DNA of 64,000 bases from positions 1 through 64,000 of the forward strand of contig CAZXKQ010000002.1 of NCBI GenBank assembly GCA_964641395.1. The letters are read 5' to 3'. Made by a program: the position numbers and the translations under genes. Source of the DNA: CANQBR01 sp964641395 (GTDB lineage Bacteria > Bacillota > Negativicutes > Acidaminococcales > Acidaminococcaceae). The notes under the pieces are model-generated. The model had not been told where the DNA came from and made no database searches. It worked only from the letters and a program-made list of their open reading frames with translations. Shown here piece after piece: positions 7,971-15,615 of the stretch. Position 1 is the stretch's first letter. Every line of letters starts with the position of its first letter.

Positions 7971-8720
7971 CTATTCGGCGCCGTTGAGGAACTGCTCAAA
8001 GCCCCCTCTGTTGATGGCTTCGATCAGCTCCGCCCCGCCCTGGTGCACCAGCCGGCCCTGGGCCAGGATGTGGGTCCTGTCTACGTGCAGGGCCTCGATG
8101 ATCTTAGTGTTGTGGGTGATGATCAGCAGGGCGCCTCCCTGCCGCTCCTGGTAGGCCTTGATGCCCTGGGAGACCACCTTCACCGCGTCCACGTCCAGGC
8201 CGGAATCCGTCTCGTCCAGGATGGCCAGCTTAGGGTTCAGGGTCAGCAGCTGCAGGATCTCCGCCTTCTTCTTCTCGCCGCCGCTAAAGCCTACGTTGAG
8301 ATCCCTGTCCCGGTAGCTGGGATTGATCTGCAACAGCTCCATCAGGCCGTTCAGTTCCCGGCGGAAGGCCCAGGGCTTCACCCTGCTGCCCCGCACCTCC
8401 TCCGCCGCAGTGCGGAGGAAGCTGCCCAGGGAAAGGCCTGGCACCTCCAAGGGGCTCTGGAAGCTTAAAAAGAGGCCGGCCTTGGCCCGCTTATCGGTGC
8501 TGAGCCGGGTGATGTCCTGGCCGTCGAAGATGATGCTGCCGGCGGTTACCCGGTACTTAGGGTTGCCCATCAGGGCATAGCCCAGGGTGGACTTGCCTGC
8601 CCCGTTGGGCCCCATCAGCACATGGGTCTCCCCCGGCCTGATGGTAAGGTTAATGTCAGTGAGGATGGGCTTGTCCTCCACGCTGACACAGAGGTTCTGG
8701 GTCACCAGTAAGTCTGCCAT
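7971..8720 (-). CDS. sufC: Fe-S assembly ATPase SufC
   Basis: 249 aa ABC-type ATPase that powers conformational change of SufB-SufD. Walker A GPNGAGKST, signature FSGGEKKKAEIL, Walker B LAILDETDSGLD and the switch His in ITHNTKI are all present. The LDETDSGLD form is specific for SufC. It is the first gene of the operon, with its own promoter at 8781-8809 and an AGGGAGG-like ribosome site. Confidence 0.97.
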   Translation of the reverse strand: MADLLVTQNLCVSVEDKPILTDINLTIRPGETHVLMGPNGAGKSTLGYALMGNPKYRVTAGSIIFDGQDITRLSTDKRAKAGLFLSFQSPLEVPGLSLGSFLRTAAEEVRGSRVKPWAFRRELNGLMELLQINPSYRDRDLNVGFSGGEKKKAEILQLLTLNPKLAILDETDSGLDVDAVKVVSQGIKAYQERQGGALLIITHNTKIIEALHVDRTHILAQGRLVHQGGAELIEAINRGGFEQFLNGAE

Positions 8721-8780
8721 AAACTGCCTCCCTAGAAAGGGTTTTTTAATCCCTAGGTTTTTACTATGAATTCCTTACTC

Positions 8781-8809
8781 ATTATACAGTGCCACAGGGC
8801 TAGGCGCAA
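8781..8809 (-). promoter_or_regulatory. Promoter of the suf operon
   Basis: -10 TATAAT (8781-8786) with a 17-base spacer from a weak -35 TTGCGC (8804-8809). The weak -35 would suit activator or repressor control, but no known Fe-S regulator site is recognisable. The leader includes a CCTAG/CTAGG inverted pair. Confidence 0.6.
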
Positions 8810-8855
8810 GAGCGAGATTGTGAAAAAACAGCAAAAAACCCTGCTCCGCCCCTCT

Positions 8856-9743
8856 TCAGGCCTCTTTAGGGCTGCCGCAGTAGGCCTGGAGGGCGGCCAG
8901 GAAGGCGGCGGCCAGGGGAGTGAACTCCTGCTGCTTCCGCCAGCCCACCCAGATGGTAGTGGTGAGGGGAGGCTCCAGGGGCCGGAAGGCCAGGCCGCTG
9001 CCTGGGCCGCAGGAGATGAGCCCCTCCAGCACCAGCAGGTAGCCCAGCCCCTCCCTGGCGAAGATGGAGCCGTTGTAGGCCAGGCGGAAGAAGCCGCGAA
9101 AGTCCAGCTCCTCCACCCTGCTGCCGCACCAGCGGGGCAGGTCGGCCCGCAGGGCCTGCTCCGAGCAGAAGAGGGGCCGCTGCAGCAGGTCCGTAAAGGT
9201 GATGGCCTCCTTGGCCGCCAGGGGATCCTCCTCCCGCAGCAGCAGGCCCCACCTATCCTCCCCCGGCAGGGCCAGCCCCTGGTACTTGGCCCTGTCAGGC
9301 TCCTCCGCCAGCAGGGCGAAGTCCAGCAGCCCCCTGTCCAGCTTCTCCGTCACCTGCTCCGTGTCCCCGCTGGTCACGTGGTAGCGCAGGTTGCTGTAGA
9401 CCGCCTCCAGGCCCTTCAGCACCCGGGCCAGGTGCCGCACCTGGTAGGTTTCCGCCAGGCCCAGATAGATGGTGCCCCCTACCTGCTCCAAACTGTGGAA
9501 CTCTTCCTCTATCTTGTCCGCCAGGCCTAGCAGGTCCGCCGCCCGCTTCCGCAGCAGCTTCCCCTCCTCCGTCAGCTCCAGGCTGAAGCTGTGGCGGAGG
9601 AAGAGCTTCTTCCCCAGTTCTTCCTCCAGGCCTCCCAGGGCCTTGGACAGGGTGGGCTGGGTCACGTGCAAGTAGGCGGCAGCCCTGGTCATGCTCTCCT
9701 CCCTGGCCACCGCCAGGAAGTAGCGCAGGGTTCTTAATTCCAT
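8856..9743 (-). CDS. LysR-family transcriptional regulator
   Basis: 295 aa from the ATG at 9743. An in-frame GTG three codons upstream is possible, but MELRTLRYFLAVAREES is the usual LysR beginning and a GGAGGTGGAGG ribosome site precedes it. The winged helix-turn-helix is at about 1-60 (SMTRAAAYLHVTQPTLSKALGGLEEELG), and the effector-binding domain at about 88-290. It is divergent from the hydrolase gene at 9901, the typical arrangement for a LysR regulator and its target, so control of that gene is inferred. The effector is unknown. Confidence 0.92.
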   Translation of the reverse strand: MELRTLRYFLAVAREESMTRAAAYLHVTQPTLSKALGGLEEELGKKLFLRHSFSLELTEEGKLLRKRAADLLGLADKIEEEFHSLEQVGGTIYLGLAETYQVRHLARVLKGLEAVYSNLRYHVTSGDTEQVTEKLDRGLLDFALLAEEPDRAKYQGLALPGEDRWGLLLREEDPLAAKEAITFTDLLQRPLFCSEQALRADLPRWCGSRVEELDFRGFFRLAYNGSIFAREGLGYLLVLEGLISCGPGSGLAFRPLEPPLTTTIWVGWRKQQEFTPLAAAFLAALQAYCGSPKEA

Positions 9744-9762
9744 CTCCTCCACCTCCTCCTCT

Positions 9763-9791
9763 ATTATAGCCCCCTCCTAGGGCCTATGCAA
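9763..9791 (-). promoter_or_regulatory. Promoter of the LysR gene
   Basis: -35 TTGCAT (9786-9791), a 17-base spacer and a perfect -10 TATAAT (9763-9768) on the minus strand. The predicted start is only about 12 bases before the ATG at 9743, so the leader is very short. Confidence 0.65.
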
Positions 9792-9843
9792 CAAATTCAT
9801 AACATGATATAAGAAATAACCATTAGCCAGGAGGGCCGGGGGC

Positions 9844-9852
9844 TGATACAAT
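9844..9852 (+). promoter_or_regulatory. Extended -10 promoter of the hydrolase gene
   Basis: TGATACAAT, an extended -10 with no clear -35. That is typical of an activator-dependent promoter and fits control by the divergent LysR protein. Confidence 0.5.
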
Positions 9853-9900
9853 AAGGGGAGGGTGAAGCCCTCAGTCCAGTAGTAAAGGAGTGGCCCTGCA

Positions 9901-11046
9901 ATGGCAAAAAGTATTAGCCGGCAGCCTAGCAAGCTCCCCCGGAGGCTGGCCCTCGTCCTGGCCGGCCTGGCCTTGCTGAGCCTAGGCGCCGCCACCGCCA
10001 GCCCCCCGGTCCAGGCCGCCGCGCCTGCCCAGAGCACAGTAGGAGGTATAAAGATGGAAAGACTAGCCTTGGTACAAGCATGGGATAAGACCTTCCCCCA
10101 GGATCCTGCCGTCCAGCACAGCAAGGTCACCTTCGTGAACCGCTACGGCCTCACCCTGGCCGCCGACCTCTATCGTCCTAAGGCAGCAACCGGCCCCCTG
10201 CCCGGCCTCGCCGTCTGCGGCCCCTTCGGCGCCGTGAAGGAGCAGGCCTCCGGCCTCTACGCCCAGACCCTGGCCAAGGCCGGCTTCGTCACCCTGGCCT
10301 TCGACCCCTCCTACACCGGGGAAAGCGGCGGCAGCCCCCGCTACGTAGCCAGCCCCGATATCAATACGGAAGACTTTCAGGCCGCGGTAGACTACCTGCT
10401 CCTCTCTGACCTAGTGACAGAGGGCCAGGTGGGCATCGTAGGCATCTGCGGCTGGGGCGGCCTGGCCCTCAACGCCGCCGCCCTGGACACCCGGGTGAAG
10501 GCCACTGCCGCCATCACCATGTACGACATGGCCCGGGTCAACGCCAAGGGCTATTTTGACGGGGAGGACAGCGAAGCCGCCCGCTACGCCAAGAAGGCCG
10601 CCCTCAACGCCCAGCGCCTGGCCGACCTGCAGGCAGGCAGCTACAAGTTAGGGGGCGGGGTAGTGGATCCCCTCCCGGCCGACGCCCCCCTCTTCGTGAA
10701 GGATTATTACGCTTATTACAAGACCCAGCGGGGCTACCACCCCCGCTCCCTCAATTCCAACGGCGGCTGGAACGTCACCGGCTGCCTGTCCTTCCTGAAC
10801 CAGCCTATCAACTGCTACCTGAAGGAGGTCCGCTCCCCCATCCTCCTCATCCACGGGGACAAGGCCCATTCCTACTACTTCAGCAAGGATGCCTACCAGG
10901 TGCTGCAGGAGGAGAACCCCTACAAGGCTAACAAGGAGTTCCTCACCATCCCCGGCGCCTCCCACACCGACCTCTACGACGGCGGGGGCAAGGACGCCAT
11001 CCCCTTCCCCAAACTGGCTGCCTTCTTCCACCGCTACCTAGGCTAG
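9901..11046 (+). CDS. Exported alpha/beta hydrolase with Cys nucleophile
   Basis: 381 aa. Residues 1-40 look like a Sec signal peptide: basic KLPRR, a hydrophobic run, then a likely cut after PPVQA. The alpha/beta-hydrolase domain follows. The nucleophile elbow is GICGWGG with Cys183 in place of Ser, and Asp320 (HGDKAH) and His355 (GASHTD) complete the triad. Cys elbows occur in dienelactone hydrolases and the YcjY-like family. A second in-frame ATG at 10054 (Met52) has an excellent AGGAGG site seven bases upstream, so a cytosolic 330-aa form is possible. The substrate is unknown. Confidence 0.85.
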   Translation: MAKSISRQPSKLPRRLALVLAGLALLSLGAATASPPVQAAAPAQSTVGGIKMERLALVQAWDKTFPQDPAVQHSKVTFVNRYGLTLAADLYRPKAATGPLPGLAVCGPFGAVKEQASGLYAQTLAKAGFVTLAFDPSYTGESGGSPRYVASPDINTEDFQAAVDYLLLSDLVTEGQVGIVGICGWGGLALNAAALDTRVKATAAITMYDMARVNAKGYFDGEDSEAARYAKKAALNAQRLADLQAGSYKLGGGVVDPLPADAPLFVKDYYAYYKTQRGYHPRSLNSNGGWNVTGCLSFLNQPINCYLKEVRSPILLIHGDKAHSYYFSKDAYQVLQEENPYKANKEFLTIPGASHTDLYDGGGKDAIPFPKLAAFFHRYLG

Positions 11047-11069
11047 GAGACAGGTTTTACCTGTGAGCC

Positions 11070-11094
11070 GGGCCGCCCCCAGGGCGGCCCTTTT
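11070..11094 (+). terminator. Terminator after the hydrolase gene
   Basis: Stem GGGCCGCC/GGCGGCCC (11070-11077 / 11083-11090) followed by TTTT. A smaller hairpin at 11050-11064 precedes it. Confidence 0.8.
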
Positions 11095-11169
11095 CCTTTC
11101 TGGACCCCAGAAGGGCCGCCGGCCTTGCCAAAGGGGCTGAAACCGCCTATACTAAGGGGTAGGAAGAAG

Positions 11170-11201
11170 CCCTGCCCCGAGGCACCTTGCCTAGGGCAGG
11201 G
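11170..11201 (+). promoter_or_regulatory. Hairpin in the thiE leader
   Basis: Stem CCCTGCCC/GGGCAGGG with an inner AGGC/GCCT pair, ending 19 bases before the thiE ribosome site. There is no T run, so it is not a terminator. The TPP riboswitch core (CTGAGA and its partners) is absent. Confidence 0.4.
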
Positions 11202-11232
11202 ATGGAAGCCCTATACTGCAAGGAGGATTAAG

Positions 11233-11916
11233 ATGTCTAACTATCCCATGCCGCCAACCTCCCAAGGGGCCAGCCCGGCCGGCCGCCTCCTGCCCCCGGC
11301 CCCCATCCTCTACCTGATAACCGACAGCGGCGGCCTCTCTGAGGAGGCCTTCCTGGGCCAGATCGAAGGGGCCCTCCAGGGAGGGGTCAACCTGGTGCAG
11401 CTGCGGGAAAAGCAGCGGGAGGCCCGCTCCCTCTACGCCCTGGCCTGCCAGGTCCACCGCCTCACCCAAGCCTACCAGGTCCCCCTCCTCATCGACGACC
11501 GGCTGGACCTGGCCCTGGCGGTGGGGGCCGAGGGGGTCCACCTAGGCCAGCAGGACCTGCCCCTGGAGGTGGCCCGCCGCCTCCTAGGCCCCGGCTTCAT
11601 CATCGGGGCCACTGCCAAGACGGTGGCCCAGGCCCAGGAAGCCCAGCGGCAGGGGGCGGACTACCTGGGGGTGGGGGCCATCTACCCTACCGCCACCAAG
11701 GCGGACACCCAGCTGACCCCGGTAGCCGTCCTGCAGGCCATCTGCCAGGCGGTGAGCCTCCCCTGCCTGGCCATCGGCGGCCTCTCTTCCCACAACCTGG
11801 GGGTCCTCCAGGGCAGCGGCATCAAGGGCATCTGCCTGGCCTCCCACCTGATGCAGGCCTCCGACCCCCGTAAAGAAGCGGCCACCCTGCTCCGCCTAAC
11901 TGCAGCCCTCCTCTAA
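11233..11916 (+). CDS. thiE: Thiamine phosphate synthase ThiE
   Basis: 227 aa TIM-barrel enzyme that joins the thiazole and pyrimidine phosphates to make thiamine phosphate. Family motifs: LYLITDS, GGVNLVQLREK, LLIDDRLDLALAVGAEGVHLGQQDLP, IIGATAKT, DYLGVGAIYPTATK and LAIGGL. The start is set at the ATG at 11233, seven bases after a perfect AGGAGG; the frame is open 36 codons further up, but that part is not ThiE-like. The gene stands alone, with thiamine diphosphokinase encoded 38 kb away. Its 3' end overlaps that of pdxR by 21 bp. Confidence 0.94.
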   Translation: MSNYPMPPTSQGASPAGRLLPPAPILYLITDSGGLSEEAFLGQIEGALQGGVNLVQLREKQREARSLYALACQVHRLTQAYQVPLLIDDRLDLALAVGAEGVHLGQQDLPLEVARRLLGPGFIIGATAKTVAQAQEAQRQGADYLGVGAIYPTATKADTQLTPVAVLQAICQAVSLPCLAIGGLSSHNLGVLQGSGIKGICLASHLMQASDPRKEAATLLRLTAALL

Positions 11917-13362
11917 ATACGGCCCCAAGGCCCGCCACAGCCGTGCTACGGTTGCTGGCAGGGCCTCTTCTGTTAATTGGGCGTAGTTGACCAGGAGGGT
12001 GTGGGTGGGCTGGGCCGGGGGCTGGTGGTAGTAGGCGGAGAGGAAGCTGAGCCGCAGCCCCTCCCTGGCCCCTGCCGCCGCCAGCTCCTGGTCCCTTACG
12101 GCCCTCCCTCCCCGCCCCCTGACGTGGAGGCGGAGGAGGAAGTGGAGGCCCTGCTCCTCCCCCCGCACCTCCACCCGCCCCGCCCAGGGAGGCTGGGCCA
12201 GGAGGGCCAGCAGCCTGTCCCGCTTCCCTCGGTAGTAGGTGCGCATCCTGTTGATGTGCCGCTCCAAGTAGCCCTCCCGGATGAAGGCCGCCAGGACGTA
12301 CTGCTCCAGGTTGGCCACCGTGGAGGAATAGAAGCCCAGCCGCTGCTGGAAGAGCCGGGCCAGGTGCCGGGGCAGCACCATATAGCTGAGCCGCAGGCTG
12401 GGGGAGAGGGTCTTGCTGAAGGTGTTGATGTAGATCACCCTCTCCTGCCTGTCGCTGCTCTGCAGGGAGGGGAGGGGCCGGCCCAGGTGGCGGAATTCAC
12501 AGTCGTAGTCGTCCTCGATGATGTAGCGGCCCTCCGCCTCTCCCGCCCAGGCCAGGAGCTGGAGGCGGCGGCTCACAGGCATCACCACCCCGGTAGGGAA
12601 CTGGTGGGAGGGGGTGATGTGGAGGATGTGGGCCCGGCTGGCCTGGAGGCTGGCCCCGTCCACCCCCTGCCCGTCCATAGGCAGGAAGCAGCAGGCTACG
12701 TCGTTGGCGGCGTAGACCTGGGCCAGGCGAGGATAGCCTGGATCCTCCAGGGCGTACAGCCTGTCCCGGCCTAAAAGCTGTACCAGGATGTTGTAGAGGG
12801 TCTGGGTGCCCGCCCCTACGATGAGCTGCCGAGGCTCCACCCTCACCCCCCTGAACTGGTACAGGTAGCCGCTGAGGGCCTGGCGCAGCACCAGGGCGCC
12901 GGCGGCAGGGGCAGGGGTGATCAGCTCCTCCTCCGGCGTCACCGTCAGGGTGCGGCGCAGCAGCCGGGCCCAGAGGTGGAAGGGGAAGGCGGCCGCAGGC
13001 AGGCCGCTTTTAACCAGGTCGATGACCCCCTCCCCGGCGGGAGCCTCCCCTGCAGGAGGGGGCTCCTCCCCTGCCTCCGGCAGCTGCGGCTGGGGCAGGG
13101 GCGGGCGCCGGGCCAGCCCCTGGTAGAGGTCCGCCACGTAGTAGCCCTGCCGGGGCCGGGTGTAGATGTAGCCTTCCACCGCCAGCTGGGCGTAGGCGTT
13201 TTCCACCGTAATGAGGCTCAGGCCCAGGTGCTTGGCCAGGCTGCGCTTGGAGGGCAGCTTCTCCCGGGGGGCCAGGCGGCCCTGGCTGATGTCGTCTTTG
13301 ATCAGGGCGTAGAGCTGGATGTAGAGGCTGCCCCTCCCTGCTTCCAGGGGGTAAGTGAGCAT
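11896..13362 (-). CDS. pdxR: MocR/PdxR-type regulator (GntR helix-turn-helix plus aminotransferase fold)
   Basis: 488 aa. The N-terminal GntR winged helix is at about 12-80 (SKRSLAKHLGLSLITVENAYAQL). A Pro/Glu linker leads to a class I aminotransferase-fold domain (about 115-485) with the PLP lysine in NTFSKTLSPSLRL. It is divergent from pdxST with an inverted repeat between them. In this arrangement PdxR of other Bacillota and Actinomycetota activates pdxST when pyridoxal phosphate is low. Naming rests on the family plus this context. Confidence 0.9.
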   Translation of the reverse strand: MLTYPLEAGRGSLYIQLYALIKDDISQGRLAPREKLPSKRSLAKHLGLSLITVENAYAQLAVEGYIYTRPRQGYYVADLYQGLARRPPLPQPQLPEAGEEPPPAGEAPAGEGVIDLVKSGLPAAAFPFHLWARLLRRTLTVTPEEELITPAPAAGALVLRQALSGYLYQFRGVRVEPRQLIVGAGTQTLYNILVQLLGRDRLYALEDPGYPRLAQVYAANDVACCFLPMDGQGVDGASLQASRAHILHITPSHQFPTGVVMPVSRRLQLLAWAGEAEGRYIIEDDYDCEFRHLGRPLPSLQSSDRQERVIYINTFSKTLSPSLRLSYMVLPRHLARLFQQRLGFYSSTVANLEQYVLAAFIREGYLERHINRMRTYYRGKRDRLLALLAQPPWAGRVEVRGEEQGLHFLLRLHVRGRGGRAVRDQELAAAGAREGLRLSFLSAYYHQPPAQPTHTLLVNYAQLTEEALPATVARLWRALGPYLEEGCS

Positions 13363-13370
13363 GGTACCAC

Positions 13371-13422
13371 CTTCTGGTCTTAATAATATGTTAAAAAATG
13401 GCTATATAAATATGACCAGAAG
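13371..13422. promoter_or_regulatory. Inverted repeat between pdxR and pdxS, probable PdxR operator
   Basis: A perfect 9-bp inverted repeat, CTTCTGGTC (13371-13379) and GACCAGAAG (13414-13422), with centres about 43 bp apart, or four helical turns. The right half ends five bases before a pdxS -10 (TATACT, 13427-13432) that has no good -35, so an activator at this site is plausible. The left half lies just upstream of pdxR. Confidence 0.7.
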
Positions 13423-13499
13423 CTAGTATACTATGCTTATGCTGCGCTGTCAAAGGCTTTTTGCCAGCCACGAACCCATCACCCAAGGGAGGGAGTAGA

Positions 13500-14372
13500 A
13501 TGAACGAAAGATATGCCCTGAACGCCCAACTGGCCCAAATGCTGAAGGGGGGAGTCATCATGGATGTGACCACCCCTGACCAGGCCCGCATCGCCCAGGC
13601 CGCCGGGGCCTGCGCCGTCATGGCCCTGGAGCGGATCCCGGCGGACATCAGGGCCGCCGGCGGGGTGGCCCGCATGAGCGACCCGAAGCTGATCAAGGCC
13701 ATCCAGGCCGCCGTCACCATCCCGGTCATGGCCAAGTGCCGCATCGGCCACTTCGTGGAGGCCCAGATCCTGGAGGCCCTGGAGATCGACTACATCGACG
13801 AAAGCGAGGTCCTCTCCCCTGCCGACGACCGGCTCCACATCGACAAACGGCAGTTCAAGGTGCCCTTCGTCTGCGGCGCCAAGAACCTGGGAGAGGCCCT
13901 GCGGCGGATCAACGAAGGGGCGGCCATGATCCGCACCAAGGGGGAGCCGGGGACCGGGGACATCATCCAGGCGGTGCGCCACCTGCGGCAGCTGAACAGG
14001 GAGATAGCCCAGCTGGCCGCCCTCAGCCAGGACGAGCTGTACGAGGCCGCCAAAGAGCTGCAGGTGCCCTACGAGCTAGTCCTCTACGTCCGCCAGCACC
14101 AGAGGCTGCCGGTAGTGAACTTCGCCGCCGGCGGGGTAGCCACCCCGGCAGATGCCGCCCTGATGATGCAGCTGGGAGCGGAGGGGGTCTTCGTCGGCAG
14201 CGGCATCTTTAAGTCGGGAGACCCGGCCAAACGGGCCGCCGCCATCGTCAAGGCCGTCACCAACTACGACCAGCCCCAGATCCTGGCCGCCCTGTCGGAA
14301 GACCTAGGCTCCGCCATGGTAGGCATCAACCAGGAAGAGATCCGCCTCCTGATGGCGGAACGGGGCCAGTAG
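13500..14372 (+). CDS. pdxS: Pyridoxal 5'-phosphate synthase, PdxS subunit
   Basis: 290 aa TIM barrel that builds pyridoxal phosphate from ribose 5-phosphate, glyceraldehyde 3-phosphate and ammonia. The family is highly conserved: GVIMDVT, MALERIPADIR, the catalytic lysine in PVMAKCRIGH, RTKGEPGTGDI and NFAAGGVATPADAALMMQLG. The ATG at 13500 follows GGGAGGGAG; an upstream in-frame ATG at 13461 lies beyond the ribosome site and is not used. pdxT follows after 3 bp. Confidence 0.97.
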   Translation: MNERYALNAQLAQMLKGGVIMDVTTPDQARIAQAAGACAVMALERIPADIRAAGGVARMSDPKLIKAIQAAVTIPVMAKCRIGHFVEAQILEALEIDYIDESEVLSPADDRLHIDKRQFKVPFVCGAKNLGEALRRINEGAAMIRTKGEPGTGDIIQAVRHLRQLNREIAQLAALSQDELYEAAKELQVPYELVLYVRQHQRLPVVNFAAGGVATPADAALMMQLGAEGVFVGSGIFKSGDPAKRAAAIVKAVTNYDQPQILAALSEDLGSAMVGINQEEIRLLMAERGQ

Positions 14373-14375
14373 GCC

Positions 14376-14957
14376 GTGGCCGCCCCCCTGAAGATAGCCG
14401 TCCTAGCCCTGCAGGGCGCCTTCGCCGAGCAGGAGCGGCGGCTGGGGGAACTGGGGGCCTCCTGCCGGGAGATCCGCAAGCTGGCCGATTATGCAGGCCA
14501 GAGCTACGACGGCCTGGTGCTGCCTGGGGGAGAGAGCACCACCCAGGGCCGCCTGCTGCGGGACCTAGGCCTGCTGGAGCCCCTCAAAGGGGACATCCAG
14601 GCCGGCCTGCCGGTGCTGGCCACCTGTGCCGGCCTCATCCTCCTGGCGGAGAAGCTCAGCAACGACCCTAACGTCTACCTGGGCACCCTGCCGGTAAGGG
14701 TGCGGCGCAACGGCTACGGCCGCCAGTTAGGCAGCTTCCACACCCTGGCCCCCCTAGGCAGCCTGGGCCCCCTGCCTATGACCTTCATCCGGGCCCCCTA
14801 CATCGAGGCCGTCCGGCCGGGGGTGGAGGTCCTGGCCCGGCTAGAGGGCCGGATAGTGGCCGTGCGCTACCGGCGGCAGTTAGCCCTGTCCTTCCACCCG
14901 GAGCTAGACCCGGACCCTGCCCTCCATAGCTGGTTCTTAGACCTCTGCCGCTCCTGA
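14376..14957 (+). CDS. pdxT: Pyridoxal 5'-phosphate synthase, glutaminase subunit PdxT
   Basis: 193 aa class I glutamine amidotransferase that supplies ammonia to PdxS. The nucleophile Cys lies in LATCAGLILL, the His-Glu pair in SFHPEL, and the family motif LPGGESTTQGRLL is present. The start is GTG, 3 bp after pdxS, so translation is probably coupled. A shared terminator follows. Confidence 0.96.
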   Translation: MAAPLKIAVLALQGAFAEQERRLGELGASCREIRKLADYAGQSYDGLVLPGGESTTQGRLLRDLGLLEPLKGDIQAGLPVLATCAGLILLAEKLSNDPNVYLGTLPVRVRRNGYGRQLGSFHTLAPLGSLGPLPMTFIRAPYIEAVRPGVEVLARLEGRIVAVRYRRQLALSFHPELDPDPALHSWFLDLCRS

Positions 14958-14963
14958 GGAAGC

Positions 14964-15018
14964 AAAAAAACGCCCAGCCTCTGCCCTGCCTGTAAGCAAG
15001 GGGGTCTGGGCGCTTTTC
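14964..15018. terminator. Bidirectional terminator between pdxT and the 63-aa gene
   Basis: Stem CGCCCAG/CTGGGCG (14971-14977 / 15006-15012), with seven A on the left and CTTTTC on the right. It can end transcripts from both sides. Confidence 0.8.
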
Positions 15019-15032
15019 TCTGCCTAGGTCGC

Positions 15033-15224
15033 TTAGTCCTCCTGAGGCTCTGTTTTGTCACGGTAGTTGTGCTTGTAGAACAGGGAGTAGAGACGGAACA
15101 GCCCTTCCGCCTCATCCTCCTCCGCCAAGGCCAGGGCCTTGCAGAAGGAACAGAGTAACTTCTGTTTCGCCGGAGGCAGCGCCATAATGTGGCTGACCAC
15201 TGCGTAGGCATCGCTTTTGCGCAT
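15033..15224 (-). CDS. Small hypothetical protein (63 aa)
   Basis: A short helical protein with one CSFC pair (about residue 26) and an acidic, charged C-terminus. It has all the parts of a real gene: a promoter at 15305-15332, a GGGAGG ribosome site before ATG 15224 (a GTG one codon earlier is also possible), and a terminator. I do not recognise the family. Confidence 0.6.
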   Translation of the reverse strand: MRKSDAYAVVSHIMALPPAKQKLLCSFCKALALAEEDEAEGLFRLYSLFYKHNYRDKTEPQED

Positions 15225-15302
15225 CACGCACCTCCCTTCTGGCCACAGCCCCTACTCAATCCTGCCACCCTTCTATCCTCTGCCGGGAAGTCCTCCTGTT
15301 TA

Positions 15303-15332
15303 TTATTATATCATAATAAAGGATAAAAGCAA
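15303..15332 (-). promoter_or_regulatory. Promoter with overlapping palindrome for the 63-aa gene
   Basis: -35 TTGCTT (15327-15332), a 16-base spacer and -10 TATAAT (15305-15310) on the minus strand. The -10 lies within a perfect inverted repeat, TTATTAT-ATC-ATAATAA (15303-15319), well placed for a repressor. Confidence 0.55.
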
Positions 15333-15600
15333 CGGTGGGAGGACGATATTCTTTTGTAAAAATTATGTACTTTATTGCAAACTTCTTGTGTAATACTCCT
15401 AATTTTGCAACAAATATCAGCCTTCTCTTTCACCTTGGACAAATTTTTAAGGCCCTGGGGCTAGCTTTGAAATATTGTTCGCAGAGTATTTCTAAAAGCG
15501 AAATTTTATCCATCTATTAGGACTCATCAGGGAAAAATTTTCTCCCCTTAGGTACCAGGCGGGGAAGGAAACACAGGCCCGTCCCTCTGCAGGGACGGGC
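15333..15600. other. AT-rich intergenic stretch ending in a hairpin
   Basis: About 270 bp, clearly more AT-rich than its surroundings. A weak 61-codon GTG-started frame here has no convincing ribosome site and I do not call it a gene. A perfect 10-bp stem at 15577-15600 (GCCCGTCCCT, loop CTGC) lies just beyond the last pseudopilin gene and probably ends that operon, though no T run follows. Confidence 0.5.
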
Positions 15601-15615
15601 TGCCTTGTGGTCTGT

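Noticed and set aside
6514..8154. 546-codon open frame on the + strand across sufB
   Set aside because: It is the mirror of sufB in high-GC DNA. Its protein is low-complexity His/Gly/Val with no family features, while sufB matches throughout.
11101..11232. TPP riboswitch ahead of thiE
   Set aside because: The conserved CTGAGA and ACCTGA elements are missing; only a plain hairpin is present.
13736..14212. 158-codon frame within pdxS
   Set aside because: Same-strand frame shadow with Arg/Pro-rich low-complexity sequence; pdxS is complete and conserved.
15335..15520. 61-codon gene in AT-rich DNA
   Set aside because: GTG start without a ribosome site, no conserved look, and the stretch lies between a promoter and a terminator hairpin.
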